Shown here: positions 36,789 to 45,115 of the stretch, piece by piece
Layout: every line of letters starts with the position of its first letter
Position numbering within the stretch: the first letter of the stretch is position 1
Source: Croceitalea marina
GTDB taxonomy: Bacteria; Bacteroidota; Bacteroidia; Flavobacteriales; Flavobacteriaceae
Direction of reading: 5' to 3'
Assembly (NCBI RefSeq): GCF_042684265.1
Contig: NZ_JBHULB010000080.1
Coordinates: forward strand, 1-64,000
DNA length: 64,000 bases
Notes under the pieces: generated by a model
What the model was told of the DNA's origin: nothing
Seen by the model: only the letters and a program-made list of their open reading frames with translations
The model's database searches: none
Position numbers and translations under genes: made by a program

Positions 36789-38177
36789 TTATTTAGAAAG
36801 CTCGGTAAAATATTTATAGAAATAAGGAATGGTCTCAATGCCTTTTAGGTAGTTCCAAACTCCAAAATGTTCGTTTGGCGAATGAATGGCATCACTATCT
36901 AACCCAAAGCCCATTAGAATAGTTTTACTTTCTAAAACCTGCTCAAAAAGTGCAACAATAGGAATGCTTCCACCGGTTCGCTCGGGAATAGGGGTTTTAC
37001 CAAAAGTGGTCTCATAGGCCTTAGCCGCAGCTTTATAGCCAAGGCTATCCATATTGGTCACATAAGGCAGGCCACCGTGGTGCGGTGTGACCTTTACCTT
37101 AACACCTTTTGGAGCAATAGACTCAAAATGCGCGGTAAATAATTCCGTAATTTCGTCAGGGTCTTGATGAGGTACCAATCGCATTGAAATTTTTGCATAG
37201 GCCTTGCTAGCTATCACGGTTTTTGCACCTTCACCTGTGTAGCCTCCCCAAATTCCGTTTACATCTAAAGTAGGTCGTATAGAATAACGTTCTGAGGTGG
37301 TATATCCAGCTTCGCCCTGAACATCTGCTATATCCAAGGTTTTTTTATAATCCTCTAAATTAAATGGCGCTTTTGCCATTTCAGCTCGTTCCTCCGCTGA
37401 AACTTCCGCTACTTTATCATAAAAGTTTTTAATGGTGATATGATTATTCTCATCATGTAAAGAGGCAATCATTTTGTTCAGTACGTTTATCGGATTAGGT
37501 ACGGCACCGCCATAAATGCCTGAATGTAGGTCACGATTTGGTCCTGTCACTTCAACTTCAACATAGCTTAGACCACGAAGGCCCGTGGTAATGGATGGCA
37601 CATCGTTAGCAATCATTCCCGTATCGGAAATAAGGATAATGTCGTTGGATAATTTTTCCTTATGATCTTCTAAGAATTCTGCTAAGCTATCGCTGCCAAC
37701 CTCTTCTTCTCCCTCAATCATAAATTTCACATTACAGGGCAGCTCATTATTTCTTATCATAAATTCTGCGGCTTTTACATGCATATACATTTGCCCCTTA
37801 TCGTCACAAGAGCCGCGAGCGAAAATTGCACCTTCTGGGTGAAGTTCGGTCTTTTTAATTACAGGTTCGAACGGAGGAGAATCCCATAAATCAACTGGGT
37901 CTGGTGGTTGTACATCATAATGGCCATATACTAAAACCGTTGGTAAATTCTTATCGATAATCTTTTCACCATAAACAACAGGGTATCCTTTGGTTTCGCA
38001 AATCTCAGTGCTATCGCAACCGGCTTCTTGTAACGATTTTTCAACAAATTTTGCAGCTGCAATTACATCTTTGGTATATGCAGTGTCAGCACTAATTGAT
38101 GGAATTTTTAAGAGTTCAACTAGCTCATTTAGAAATCTTTCCTTGTTTTCGGTGATGTAATTTTTTATTTGACCCAT
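36789..38177 (-). CDS. M20 family dipeptidase
   Basis: A 462-residue M20/M28-type zinc peptidase of the carnosinase-like subgroup. Metal-site motifs are VYGHYDVQPPDP, EGEEEVGSDS, SDTG, and the C-terminal IHSPNEHFG. A lid/dimerisation domain is inserted at about 200-330. No signal peptide, so cytosolic dipeptide hydrolysis is likely. Confidence 0.92.
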   Translation of the reverse strand: MGQIKNYITENKERFLNELVELLKIPSISADTAYTKDVIAAAKFVEKSLQEAGCDSTEICETKGYPVVYGEKIIDKNLPTVLVYGHYDVQPPDPVDLWDSPPFEPVIKKTELHPEGAIFARGSCDDKGQMYMHVKAAEFMIRNNELPCNVKFMIEGEEEVGSDSLAEFLEDHKEKLSNDIILISDTGMIANDVPSITTGLRGLSYVEVEVTGPNRDLHSGIYGGAVPNPINVLNKMIASLHDENNHITIKNFYDKVAEVSAEERAEMAKAPFNLEDYKKTLDIADVQGEAGYTTSERYSIRPTLDVNGIWGGYTGEGAKTVIASKAYAKISMRLVPHQDPDEITELFTAHFESIAPKGVKVKVTPHHGGLPYVTNMDSLGYKAAAKAYETTFGKTPIPERTGGSIPIVALFEQVLESKTILMGFGLDSDAIHSPNEHFGVWNYLKGIETIPYFYKYFTELSK

Positions 38178-38252
38178 GTATTTTTTTATCGGAAGCTAAA
38201 ATTACAAAAAGAAGTTTTTAAATATTGCTATCTCACAATTCGAAAATTGATT

Positions 38253-38260
38253 TATATTTG
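38253..38260 (+). promoter_or_regulatory. -7 box for the tRNA-Leu locus
   Basis: TATATTTG lies 25 bp before the partial tRNA-Leu copy and 101 bp before the intact gene. A matching -33 element is not obvious. Confidence 0.45.
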
Positions 38261-38284
38261 CATCCCGATTATTATGGGACTATT

Positions 38285-38324
38285 GCGGGCGTGGTGGAAT
38301 TGGTAGACACGCTAGACTTAGGAT
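38285..38324 (+). repeat. Duplicated 5' half of tRNA-Leu
   Basis: This 40-nt stretch repeats the first 40 nt of the intact tRNA-Leu at 38361 with one mismatch (A for T at position 30). It ends within the anticodon arm. The following 36 nt have no T-arm or acceptor 3' strand, so it is not a tRNA. Confidence 0.85.
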
Positions 38325-38360
38325 TTAACCAAGTATAGGTTCTTAAAATATTGTTAAAAT

Positions 38361-38442
38361 GCGGGCGTGGTGGAATTGGTAGACACGCTTGACTTAGGAT
38401 CAAGTGCCTCACGGTGTGAAGGTTCGAGTCCTTTCGCCCGCA
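38361..38442 (+). tRNA. tRNA-Leu (TAG)
   Basis: Acceptor GCGGGCG/CGCCCGC, D-arm with TGGTGGAATTGGTAGACA, anticodon stem TTGA/TCAA around loop CTTAGGA (anticodon TAG), a long variable arm, and T-loop TTCGAGT. Discriminator A; CCA not encoded. 82 nt. Confidence 0.95.
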
Positions 38443-38443
38443 C

Positions 38444-38473
38444 AAAAGCCGAGGAGAAATCCTCGGCTTTTTT
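38444..38473 (+). terminator. Terminator of tRNA-Leu
   Basis: AAAAGCCGAGGA (38444-38455) pairs with TCCTCGGCTTTT (38460-38471) over a GAAA loop, followed by T. Confidence 0.9.
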
Positions 38474-38721
38474 ATTTTTAACAAGGGAATTTCTTCAAGA
38501 TTTTAAGCCTTGGGTACAACATAGGTACAACATTTAAGTATTTTAAGAACTTCATTTGTATTGATAATGATTACTTCCATTTAATCTCAAACCTTATTAA
38601 ATATTACAGCTATTAATAGATTTTAGTGAATAGCATCTACATTCAATATTCGATTTAAGAAATAATTCCTAACAAAAAATTGAGAACATTTAGTTCATTA
38701 GTGGTGCTTCTAGAACCAACA

Positions 38722-38744
38722 AGCCCGCAAATAAATTGCGGGCT
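38722..38744 (-). terminator. Hairpin downstream of tRNA-Ser
   Basis: AGCCCGCAA (38722-38730) pairs with TTGCGGGCT (38736-38744). It lies about 20 bp past the tRNA-Ser 3' end on the minus strand; the T tail is weak. The stretch 38474-38721 shows no gene. Confidence 0.5.
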
Positions 38745-38762
38745 AAAATACTTACGTATCTG

Positions 38763-38849
38763 CGGATAGAGAGAGATTCGAACTCTCGGTACAGTTTCCC
38801 GTACGCCTGAGTTTCAATCAGGAGCCTTAGACCACTCAGCCATCTATGT
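38763..38849 (-). tRNA. tRNA-Ser (TGA) with damaged acceptor stem
   Basis: The minus strand has the D-arm TGGCTGAGTGG, anticodon stem CCTGA/TCAGG around TTGAAAC (anticodon TGA), a long variable arm, T-stem GAGAG/CTCTC and 3' acceptor strand TCTATCC. The 5' strand reads ACATAGA instead of the complementary GGATAGA, so pairs 1 and 2 are broken. GGATAGA occurs 19 bp further out (38862-38868), at the end of the helicase gene. The gene may be non-functional or an attachment-site scar. Confidence 0.75.
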
Positions 38850-38862
38850 TTTGACCCGTAGT

Positions 38863-41382
38863 CTATCCTTTCTTTGAATAAACTGGCTTGAGATAACTAG
38901 TTCTAAAACCATTGGGCGTTAAATTATGTATTCCTAATAAGTTTGCAATTTCCTTCGTTGTAGCAGCTGTAAACCCCGAATTATTGATTCCATCAACAAA
39001 TCTTCTTAAATTATCCTTCAATAAATTTAAAGATTCTTCATCGATGACACGGGTGTTTTCGCTTGTATTTACATTCCAACCTTTAATGTTTGGCGGTTGC
39101 AATGTAACCAAATTATGATTAGCTGCTGGTCCGTATAAATTCTTAAACCACTCACCAGAGCCTAAAAGTTGATTGATATTGTCCCTTGTTATAATATCGT
39201 GGATGGCTCTGGATTTTGCTTCGAGAACTAAGTAATGCTGGTCGGTCATCACCCATAGAACATCTGGTCCATTTCCAAATTCAGCTTCTGGTTCTTGTGC
39301 ATAAAAACCAATTAAACTTCCAATTTCTGCCAATGCATTTTCAAACTTTGTATGCGGTATGTCTTGACTAAAACTAAGGTTTTCAAAAAGACTTTCAATA
39401 TACATTTTAAAGTCTTGGGTTGTTTCAAAACGTTTAACAAAATGAAGAACTTGTATAGCTTGTCCTTCGCTAGCGGTAATCTTTGTATAGCTATGCCCAT
39501 TTTTGGACTGAAGCATATGAGAAGTTGTTTGCGCAGCCTTTAATTGTAAATCATTAGATTTGGGAGCGTTATCAAGAAATAAATAATTTGCGGATTTTTC
39601 AAAGTACCAACCACGCTGTTTGGAAGTTAAATCAACCGAGTCAACAATATCATCTAAAATAAGATTACTTGCGCCCTCATAATCCCTTCTTCTGTATTGT
39701 TCGATAGCTTTTGACTCTACATCTGCAATTTCCAAATTTTTCAATATTCGGTCATCTGTTTTATCGACTTCGATTTTGGATAAGATATCTGAGTGGTATT
39801 CCCGCCAACTCATATCTTGCACCAAGCATAAATTTGCCGTTTCTTTAATTGTTTCTAGAGCATTGTCTTTTGATTCTTCATCTAATAAAGAAAGTCCTAG
39901 TTTAAGCTGTTCTCGCGTAACAGGTGTGAAATATTGAAGGTTGGATTTATTACCCACAAATTGCAATAGGTCTTTTCCCATAAGAAAGACAGTACAGTAA
40001 TCACTTCCAGACCGTACAGCTCTACCTAATCCTTGTTCTATTATCTGTGCTTTTAGTGATGCTTTGACAGATTCTAAACGGAGTTCTGCATATAGCTGTT
40101 CGTAAGAGCTAAAAGATGGATAACCATCAAGAATGAGTACTCTACACATATCCCCATTTAGGTCAACCCCATCATATCTGTTGACTAACACATAAAACAA
40201 CCCTTTTTTTTCTTTTAATTTCCCAATGTCCGTATTTATACTATCATTTTTTAAAATTTCAGCCCCAATATCTTCCCACTTAACAGCTCTTTCTGAGGAA
40301 GGTGTCAATACCATTACATTAATTCCAGATTTAGAATAATCTCTTGCTAAAGTCATTATCTGCTCATCGACTATTCTGGAATCAAAACGTTGCGGAGCAA
40401 GTATTAACCGTTGACCAACATCTTTACGGTCTTTTGGTATCAAAGCATTTTTGATGCTGTTTTTGTCGATTCCCAAGTCTTTAATCAAATCTATCTGGTC
40501 TTCAAATGTGGCAGATAAAATATATCTATGTTTGGCCTCATTGAAGGCTCTTACATTATGAAATGGAACATAAGCTGGTGCTATTTCAATCCCTCTGGGA
40601 CCAACATAACAATCATAAGATTTAAGGTCGTCCGCAATTAATCCCCATTTGAAAAACAACTCGTCGTCATCACTAAACTCACCAATGAGTTCTATTAATT
40701 CATCATTACGTGAAAGCCAAGACCAATAAGGAACTTTCAATATTTTAGCATACGGGTCGCCCTGTATCAATCTGTGATAAGTACCTGGAGCTTGATATTT
40801 CAAATCGCCTTTGAATAACTTCAATAATCTCTTTGCTAAATCGTGACCAAATGGAATTAGTAATGTAGTTGCATCTCTAGCTATATCCAAACAGACGTGT
40901 GCATCATCGAGAACAATAGAACCAACATCAATATTGTCCCTCTCAAAAATTGAACGGGAATTGAATAATTTTTGGAATGTACATAGAAGTATTGCTTTCG
41001 AGTTTAAAAAGTCATCGGGAAACACACTTCTTTGTCCTGCATATTCTACTTCACAAACAGGTATTCCATATAAATTTGCTTGAATCTTCGCTTGTTCTAA
41101 TAGTTGCTTATCAGGGCATAAATATAAACTAGGTCCAACACCTTCAACCATTTTCGAATACAACATTAAAAGGCTAACCAAGGTTTTTCCAGAACCCGTA
41201 TTCATTTTGCAAAGCACATCACGTTGTTCTCGTATTTTATGTCAAGAGTTTAAAACCTCTTCCTGTATTCCACGTAAATAAGCATATCCTTCCTTATGGA
41301 ACAAAGTTTGGAAAAGTTCAATTGGTTCAAAGTTGAGTTTCTTTGGGGTAGTATCTTCTAGTTTTTTCTTAAAAATATTCAT
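38863..41382 (-). pseudogene. SF2 helicase with C-terminal PD-(D/E)XK nuclease, interrupted by TGA at codon 47
   Basis: From the ATG at 41382 the frame encodes 839 residues broken only by TGA at 41244-41242, where Trp fits (VLNS-stop-HKIREQRDVLCKMNTGSGKT). Helicase motifs are MNTGSGKT (about 59-66), LDDAH (near 159), SATFE, NRYDGVDL and QGLGRAVR. Near 706-721, GPDVLWV...LVLEAKS has the D and E-x-K of a PD-(D/E)XK nuclease. A GTG at 41217 could restart translation and keep Walker A, giving 784 residues without the Q-motif region. A helicase-nuclease on a mobile element suggests phage defence, but I recognise no named system. Confidence 0.75.
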
Positions 41383-42179
41383 TAATAATCAGATTCTATT
41401 GGCTTGATAATGTAATAAAATTTAACATATAACTATAAGGAATATTTATTTTGTTTTGAGAAAATTTTATCTGAACTGAAATGACTAATAAATAGATTCA
41501 GAAATTTCATAACCCACTCAGCACATTCCCCTTCATTCCACGAAAAGCTACATTTCGGAAAAAGAGCTTCGCTACATAAGTCTTGGACACAATCCCCAAT
41601 TTCAGCTTTCCATTCCGTTAACCCTTCCCGATGCTCTGGGAAGGAACACTACATTCCATAGCCAAAATTGTGAATTAAGCCCGCTTGCCAAAGCGGAAAG
41701 CCATCACTTCGGTTTTCTTGACAGAATTTGCGGTAAGCCCTTCTTGAGTGCTTCCTCGAAAATTCTTAAAAACCGAACCGCTGTCTTACACATTTTAAGG
41801 GGTTTATAATGGATAAAGCCTTTGTTGTTTTTCGGTACAGCGAAAAACAGGCACGACATAACCAATTCTAATTTAACCACAGCTACTTATCTCGCTTAAC
41901 TGTCGGTACGCTCAAACGCAACTGCGTTTAAAAGAATTGCTAATGCCCTTATGGAACTTATCAAGACTGTACAGAGTTTTAGCGAAAAATAAGGTTTCTA
42001 CTTCCTTGAAATTCTAAGGAATTTACTACGTTGCAAACACACCTGATTTATTCCCTAAAAGTCTTGACAAAACCCACTCTATCCATTGTGCGGTGCACGA
42101 AAGAAAAGAACAAACACCCCTTAAAATTTAATCTGCTTTAAATCAATAGGGGAAATATAAATCACTTAAATATTTTATT
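41383..42179. other. 797-bp non-coding, palindrome-rich leader
   Basis: No convincing ORF on either strand. Inverted repeats: CCTTCCC/GGGAAGG (41623-41644), CCGCTT/AAGCGG (41681-41696), GTTTTTCG/CGAAAAAC (41827-41848) and AAACGCA/TGCGTTT (41914-41929). It precedes ssb. It may hold an origin, control RNA or decayed sequence. Confidence 0.5.
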
Positions 42180-42524
42180 ATGAGTACTATTAAAAATCAC
42201 GTACAGTTAATTGGAAACGTTGGACAAGAACCAACAATTACGAACCTTGAAAGCGGAAAGAAAGTAGCCCGTTTTTCACTCGCTACAAACGAGTATTACA
42301 AAGACAGCAAAGGCGAAAAGCAAACAGATACAAATTGGCATACAATTGTAGCCTGGGGCAAGACTGCTGAAATTGTAGAAAAGTATGTTGCTAAGGGTAA
42401 AGAAGTTGGAATATCGGGAAAACTAAAAACTCGAAGCTATACAACTGATGATAATGAACAACGCTATGTAACGGAAGTGGTAGCCGATGAAATCCTTTTA
42501 CTTGGAAGTAAAGGCGATAAGTAA
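42180..42524 (+). CDS. ssb: Single-stranded DNA-binding protein (element-borne)
   Basis: 114 residues: one OB fold (NHVQLIGNVGQEPTI...KVARFSLATNEYYKD...TNWHTIVAWGKTAEIVEKY). The acidic C-terminal tip of chromosomal SSB is missing, as is usual for mobile-element copies. It likely coats the transferred strand after conjugation. A strong terminator follows, so it is probably monocistronic. Confidence 0.93.
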   Translation: MSTIKNHVQLIGNVGQEPTITNLESGKKVARFSLATNEYYKDSKGEKQTDTNWHTIVAWGKTAEIVEKYVAKGKEVGISGKLKTRSYTTDDNEQRYVTEVVADEILLLGSKGDK

Positions 42525-42533
42525 ACTAAAATG

Positions 42534-42573
42534 AAAGAGGGCGTAACCGTCGAAAGATGCGCCCTCTTTTTCA
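42534..42573 (+). terminator. Terminator of ssb
   Basis: AAAGAGGGCG (42534-42543) pairs with CGCCCTCTTT (42560-42569), followed by a T run. Confidence 0.85.
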
Positions 42574-42600
42574 TTATTCACATTTTAAATACTATAAACA

Positions 42601-43050
42601 ATGAAAGCACAAGTTAACGAAATAAAAATAAGCTACAAAGGTGGATTGAAATCTTCAATGTGGCAGAAAATTAGCAGTTCACAAGATGCAGCTGAACTAC
42701 TTTATGAAGATTGGGATAAAGATACCATAGGCATACAAGAAACCTTTAAAGTTGTATTGTTGAATAATAGCAATAAGGTAAAAGGAATATATCAACTTTC
42801 ACAGGGCGGAATTACAAGCACGTCAATAGACTTGCGAATTTTGTTCGCAGTCATTTTAAAATCTTTATCAGTAGCTATAATTTTAACACACAATCACCCA
42901 AGTGGAAAATTACAACCTAGTGATGCAGATAAGAATTTAACGAACAAGATTAAAAAGGCATCTAGATTATTCGACATTACCATTCTTGACCATTTGATAT
43001 TTGCGCCTAATGGCGATTACTATAGTTTTGCTGACAGCGAAATTTTGTAA
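42601..43050 (+). CDS. RadC-like JAB domain protein
   Basis: 149 residues covering the JAB/MPN domain of RadC without its helix-hairpin-helix part. The metal motif is THNHPSGKLQPSDAD (about 99-113), with the conserved Glu earlier. Such short RadC proteins are frequent on Bacteroidota conjugative and anti-restriction loci. The reaction is unproven. Confidence 0.88.
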   Translation: MKAQVNEIKISYKGGLKSSMWQKISSSQDAAELLYEDWDKDTIGIQETFKVVLLNNSNKVKGIYQLSQGGITSTSIDLRILFAVILKSLSVAIILTHNHPSGKLQPSDADKNLTNKIKKASRLFDITILDHLIFAPNGDYYSFADSEIL

Positions 43051-43059
43051 AAGACGGCT

Positions 43060-43257
43060 ATGGTATATCTCAATTTTACAGATTTGAGCGAAGAGGCTCA
43101 AAACCGACTTTTAGAAAATTCTAAAAAAGATGTGGAACGAAAATTTGGCGAAGCTATTCGCAAATACGTAAAAGAAAACCATACCAATTTTGAAACAATG
43201 ATTGAAGAAGAAGCGATACGGAATTTGTATTCCTATAAGTTCATTTTTAATATATAA
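43060..43257 (+). CDS. 65-residue conserved-type element protein
   Basis: A small, charged, mainly helical protein (EEAQNRLLENSKKDVERKFG) with no membrane segment. It starts 9 bp after the RadC-like gene and ends before a strong terminator, so it is probably cotranscribed. I recognise no family. Confidence 0.65.
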   Translation: MVYLNFTDLSEEAQNRLLENSKKDVERKFGEAIRKYVKENHTNFETMIEEEAIRNLYSYKFIFNI

Positions 43258-43278
43258 TTTTAAAATTAATAAGTAAGC

Positions 43279-43304
43279 ACCTCTGAATTTTTAGAGGTGT
43301 TTTT
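43279..43304 (+). terminator. Terminator after the RadC-like operon
   Basis: CACCTCT (43279-43285) pairs with AGAGGTG (43293-43299), followed by TTTTT. Confidence 0.8.
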
Positions 43305-43442
43305 GTAAATAATTTAAATCCAATTCAAGAAAAAAATGTATCTTTACATTGCTGAAATTCAGCGCACAAATTAAAGTAAGGCTATCCACTTTTTGACTTT
43401 CGCCGATACCCTTAAACATCTAAATTTAACATACAGGAAAAT

Positions 43443-43564
43443 CATTTTCCTTGAAAATGGCAATCGGCTTTTTAGCCAGATTGTATGGATTTTTGTCCCG
43501 CTCGCGGGACGAAAAGGAATAGCAAGAGGGTAACACGCTGCGCGATGTTTCGGATTCCTTTTCG
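43443..43564. other. Candidate origin of transfer (oriT)
   Basis: Four palindromes in tandem just upstream of the mobilization genes: CATTTTC/GAAAATG (43443-43459), CAATCGGCT/AGCC-A-GATTG (43461-43483), GTCCCG/CGGGAC (43495-43510), and an 11-bp perfect pair CGAAAAGGAAT (43510-43520) with ATTCCTTTTCG (43554-43564) enclosing 33 bp. No ORF. Position next to bfmA and the relaxase gene fits an oriT. Confidence 0.65.
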
Positions 43565-43623
43565 TTTTTAATTACCTGCTAATCAGTTAATTAAATTTAT
43601 TATAATTTCTAGACAATCAACGA

Positions 43624-43676
43624 TTTGCGACAAACAGGCTGGGAACGCCCATTTTTAGGGAAGATTTTGCGACAAA
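43624..43676. repeat. TTTGCGACAAA direct repeats before bfmA
   Basis: TTTGCGACAAA occurs at 43624-43634 and 43666-43676, 42 bp apart (four turns), and is itself a small palindrome (TTTG/CAAA). The second copy ends 10 bp before the bfmA ATG. Probable binding sites for the mobilization protein or a regulator. Confidence 0.55.
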
Positions 43677-43686
43677 TCGGCGAAAT

Positions 43687-44067
43687 ATGGACTCATTTAC
43701 TGGAATTAGATTTAAAAAGGAAACAGCAAAACGTTTCCAAACATTCTCACGCACTTACTTCAAATCGCACACCGAAGCAATGTCCACAATGCTGGATTTT
43801 TTCTTCTACAACGAAATTTCGCCAAAGGAAAAATTAGGACCAACAGGACGTACCATTGAAGCTAAATTACTCAAAAGAATCAATGCGGTCATTGCCATAA
43901 TGCGGGATGTCGAAAAGACGCAAACAAAACCTACGGTGGCTATGATTCAATCGCTCTTTGAAACAGAAGAACCAGCAAAAAAACCGCTGATTGTAGAAAA
44001 GAAATATGCTGAAGAGAAAAAGGAAGTACGCTTTCGCGAAAAGGAAAACCCAAGTAACCAACTATAA
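43687..44067 (+). CDS. BfmA/BtgA family mobilization protein
   Basis: 126 residues. The N-terminal part (IRFKKETAKRFQTFSRTYFKSHTEAMSTMLDFF) resembles ribbon-helix-helix DNA-binding proteins and matches the BfmA/BtgA accessory proteins of Bacteroides plasmids and transposons. The tail is highly charged. It probably binds oriT and helps the relaxase encoded 11 bp downstream. Confidence 0.82.
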   Translation: MDSFTGIRFKKETAKRFQTFSRTYFKSHTEAMSTMLDFFFYNEISPKEKLGPTGRTIEAKLLKRINAVIAIMRDVEKTQTKPTVAMIQSLFETEEPAKKPLIVEKKYAEEKKEVRFREKENPSNQL

Positions 44068-44078
44068 ATTTTTGAGCT

Positions 44079-45110
44079 ATGTATATTACAATAACACCTC
44101 AAAAATTAGGTAACAATTATTCACAAAGTTCGGCTGATTTTGTAGGCTATTTAGAGAAAGAAAATCAAGGCTTGGAACAGCACGATATGGAACACTTTTT
44201 CAATCAATATGGCGATGAAATTTCTGCTGAAGAAGTGGTAAAAGAAATTGATGGAAACACCGCAAAATTAAAAAAGAAAGAACCTAAGTTTTATTCGATT
44301 ACGGTCAGTCCATCAAAATATGAATTACGAAAACTTCAGAACAACAGCCAAGATTTAAAAAGCTACACTCGTGAATTGATGAAGGATTATGTGGCTTCAT
44401 TCAATAGGGAAATTAATGGGCGACCCATAACCATCGATGACATAAAATACTATGCTAAAATAGAACACCAACGCACATTTAAAGGAACGGATAAGCAGAT
44501 AAAAGAAAATCAACCTTTTGCTACAAAAATACTTCAGCTCAAAACGGATATCCGAAACATCCAAGAAGGACGAGCTGAAGGGAATATCAAAAAGATGAAA
44601 AAGGAAATTGCTAAACTGGAACGCCAAGCACCACATCAACAAAATGGAAAACGGATAGTCCAGGGAATGCGAAAAGATGGAAACCAAAGTCATATCCATA
44701 TCATCGTGAGCAGAAAGGACGCTTCCAACTCTGTTAGCCTTTCCCCAGGAAGCAAGCACAAAGCTTCCGAAGTTGAAATGCACGGTAAGAATGTGAAACG
44801 AGGTTTTGACAGAGACAAATTTTTTGAGAAAGCAGAAAAGACATTTGACAAGACTTTTGGCTACAAACGAAACTTTGCCGAAACCTATAAGGCACGAAAG
44901 GATTTTGTAAAAAATCCCAAGCTCTACTTTGCTGCTTTGATGAAATTACCAGCCAACGAAAAAGCATTAGCTTTCAAAATGATTACAAAAACAGGATTAC
45001 CAATCGTTCCCAGTATTCCAGTTAGTCAAGCACAAATTGCACTTCGGGTTTTCAAACGATTAAGACGTGGTGCAGAGGTGGCCATAAAATCAAGTTCAAT
45101 AGGAATATAG
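44079..45110 (+). CDS. DUF5712 relaxase-like mobilization protein
   Basis: 343 residues, matching the BtgB/DUF5712 mobilization family. The His pair in QSHIHIIVSRKD (near 204-209) fits the metal-binding motif of HUH relaxases. Candidate nucleophile tyrosines lie in the N-terminal part, which begins MYITITPQKLGNNYSQSS. It should nick oriT and lead the strand into the recipient. Its stop overlaps the next gene region. Confidence 0.82.
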   Translation: MYITITPQKLGNNYSQSSADFVGYLEKENQGLEQHDMEHFFNQYGDEISAEEVVKEIDGNTAKLKKKEPKFYSITVSPSKYELRKLQNNSQDLKSYTRELMKDYVASFNREINGRPITIDDIKYYAKIEHQRTFKGTDKQIKENQPFATKILQLKTDIRNIQEGRAEGNIKKMKKEIAKLERQAPHQQNGKRIVQGMRKDGNQSHIHIIVSRKDASNSVSLSPGSKHKASEVEMHGKNVKRGFDRDKFFEKAEKTFDKTFGYKRNFAETYKARKDFVKNPKLYFAALMKLPANEKALAFKMITKTGLPIVPSIPVSQAQIALRVFKRLRRGAEVAIKSSSIGI

Positions 45111-45115
45111 TGGGT

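Noticed and set aside
38272..38484. Minus-strand 70-residue ORF
   Set aside because: It is antisense to the partial and intact tRNA-Leu copies; the translation only mirrors tRNA sequence.
38474..38760. Integrase fragment between tRNA-Leu and tRNA-Ser
   Set aside because: A 25-residue minus-strand reading with VVPMLYPR looked suggestive, but it is too short to assign to any recombinase.
41242..41244. TGA recoded as Trp or selenocysteine
   Set aside because: TGA is used as a normal stop in other genes here and no SECIS-like hairpin is evident; a nonsense mutation is simpler.
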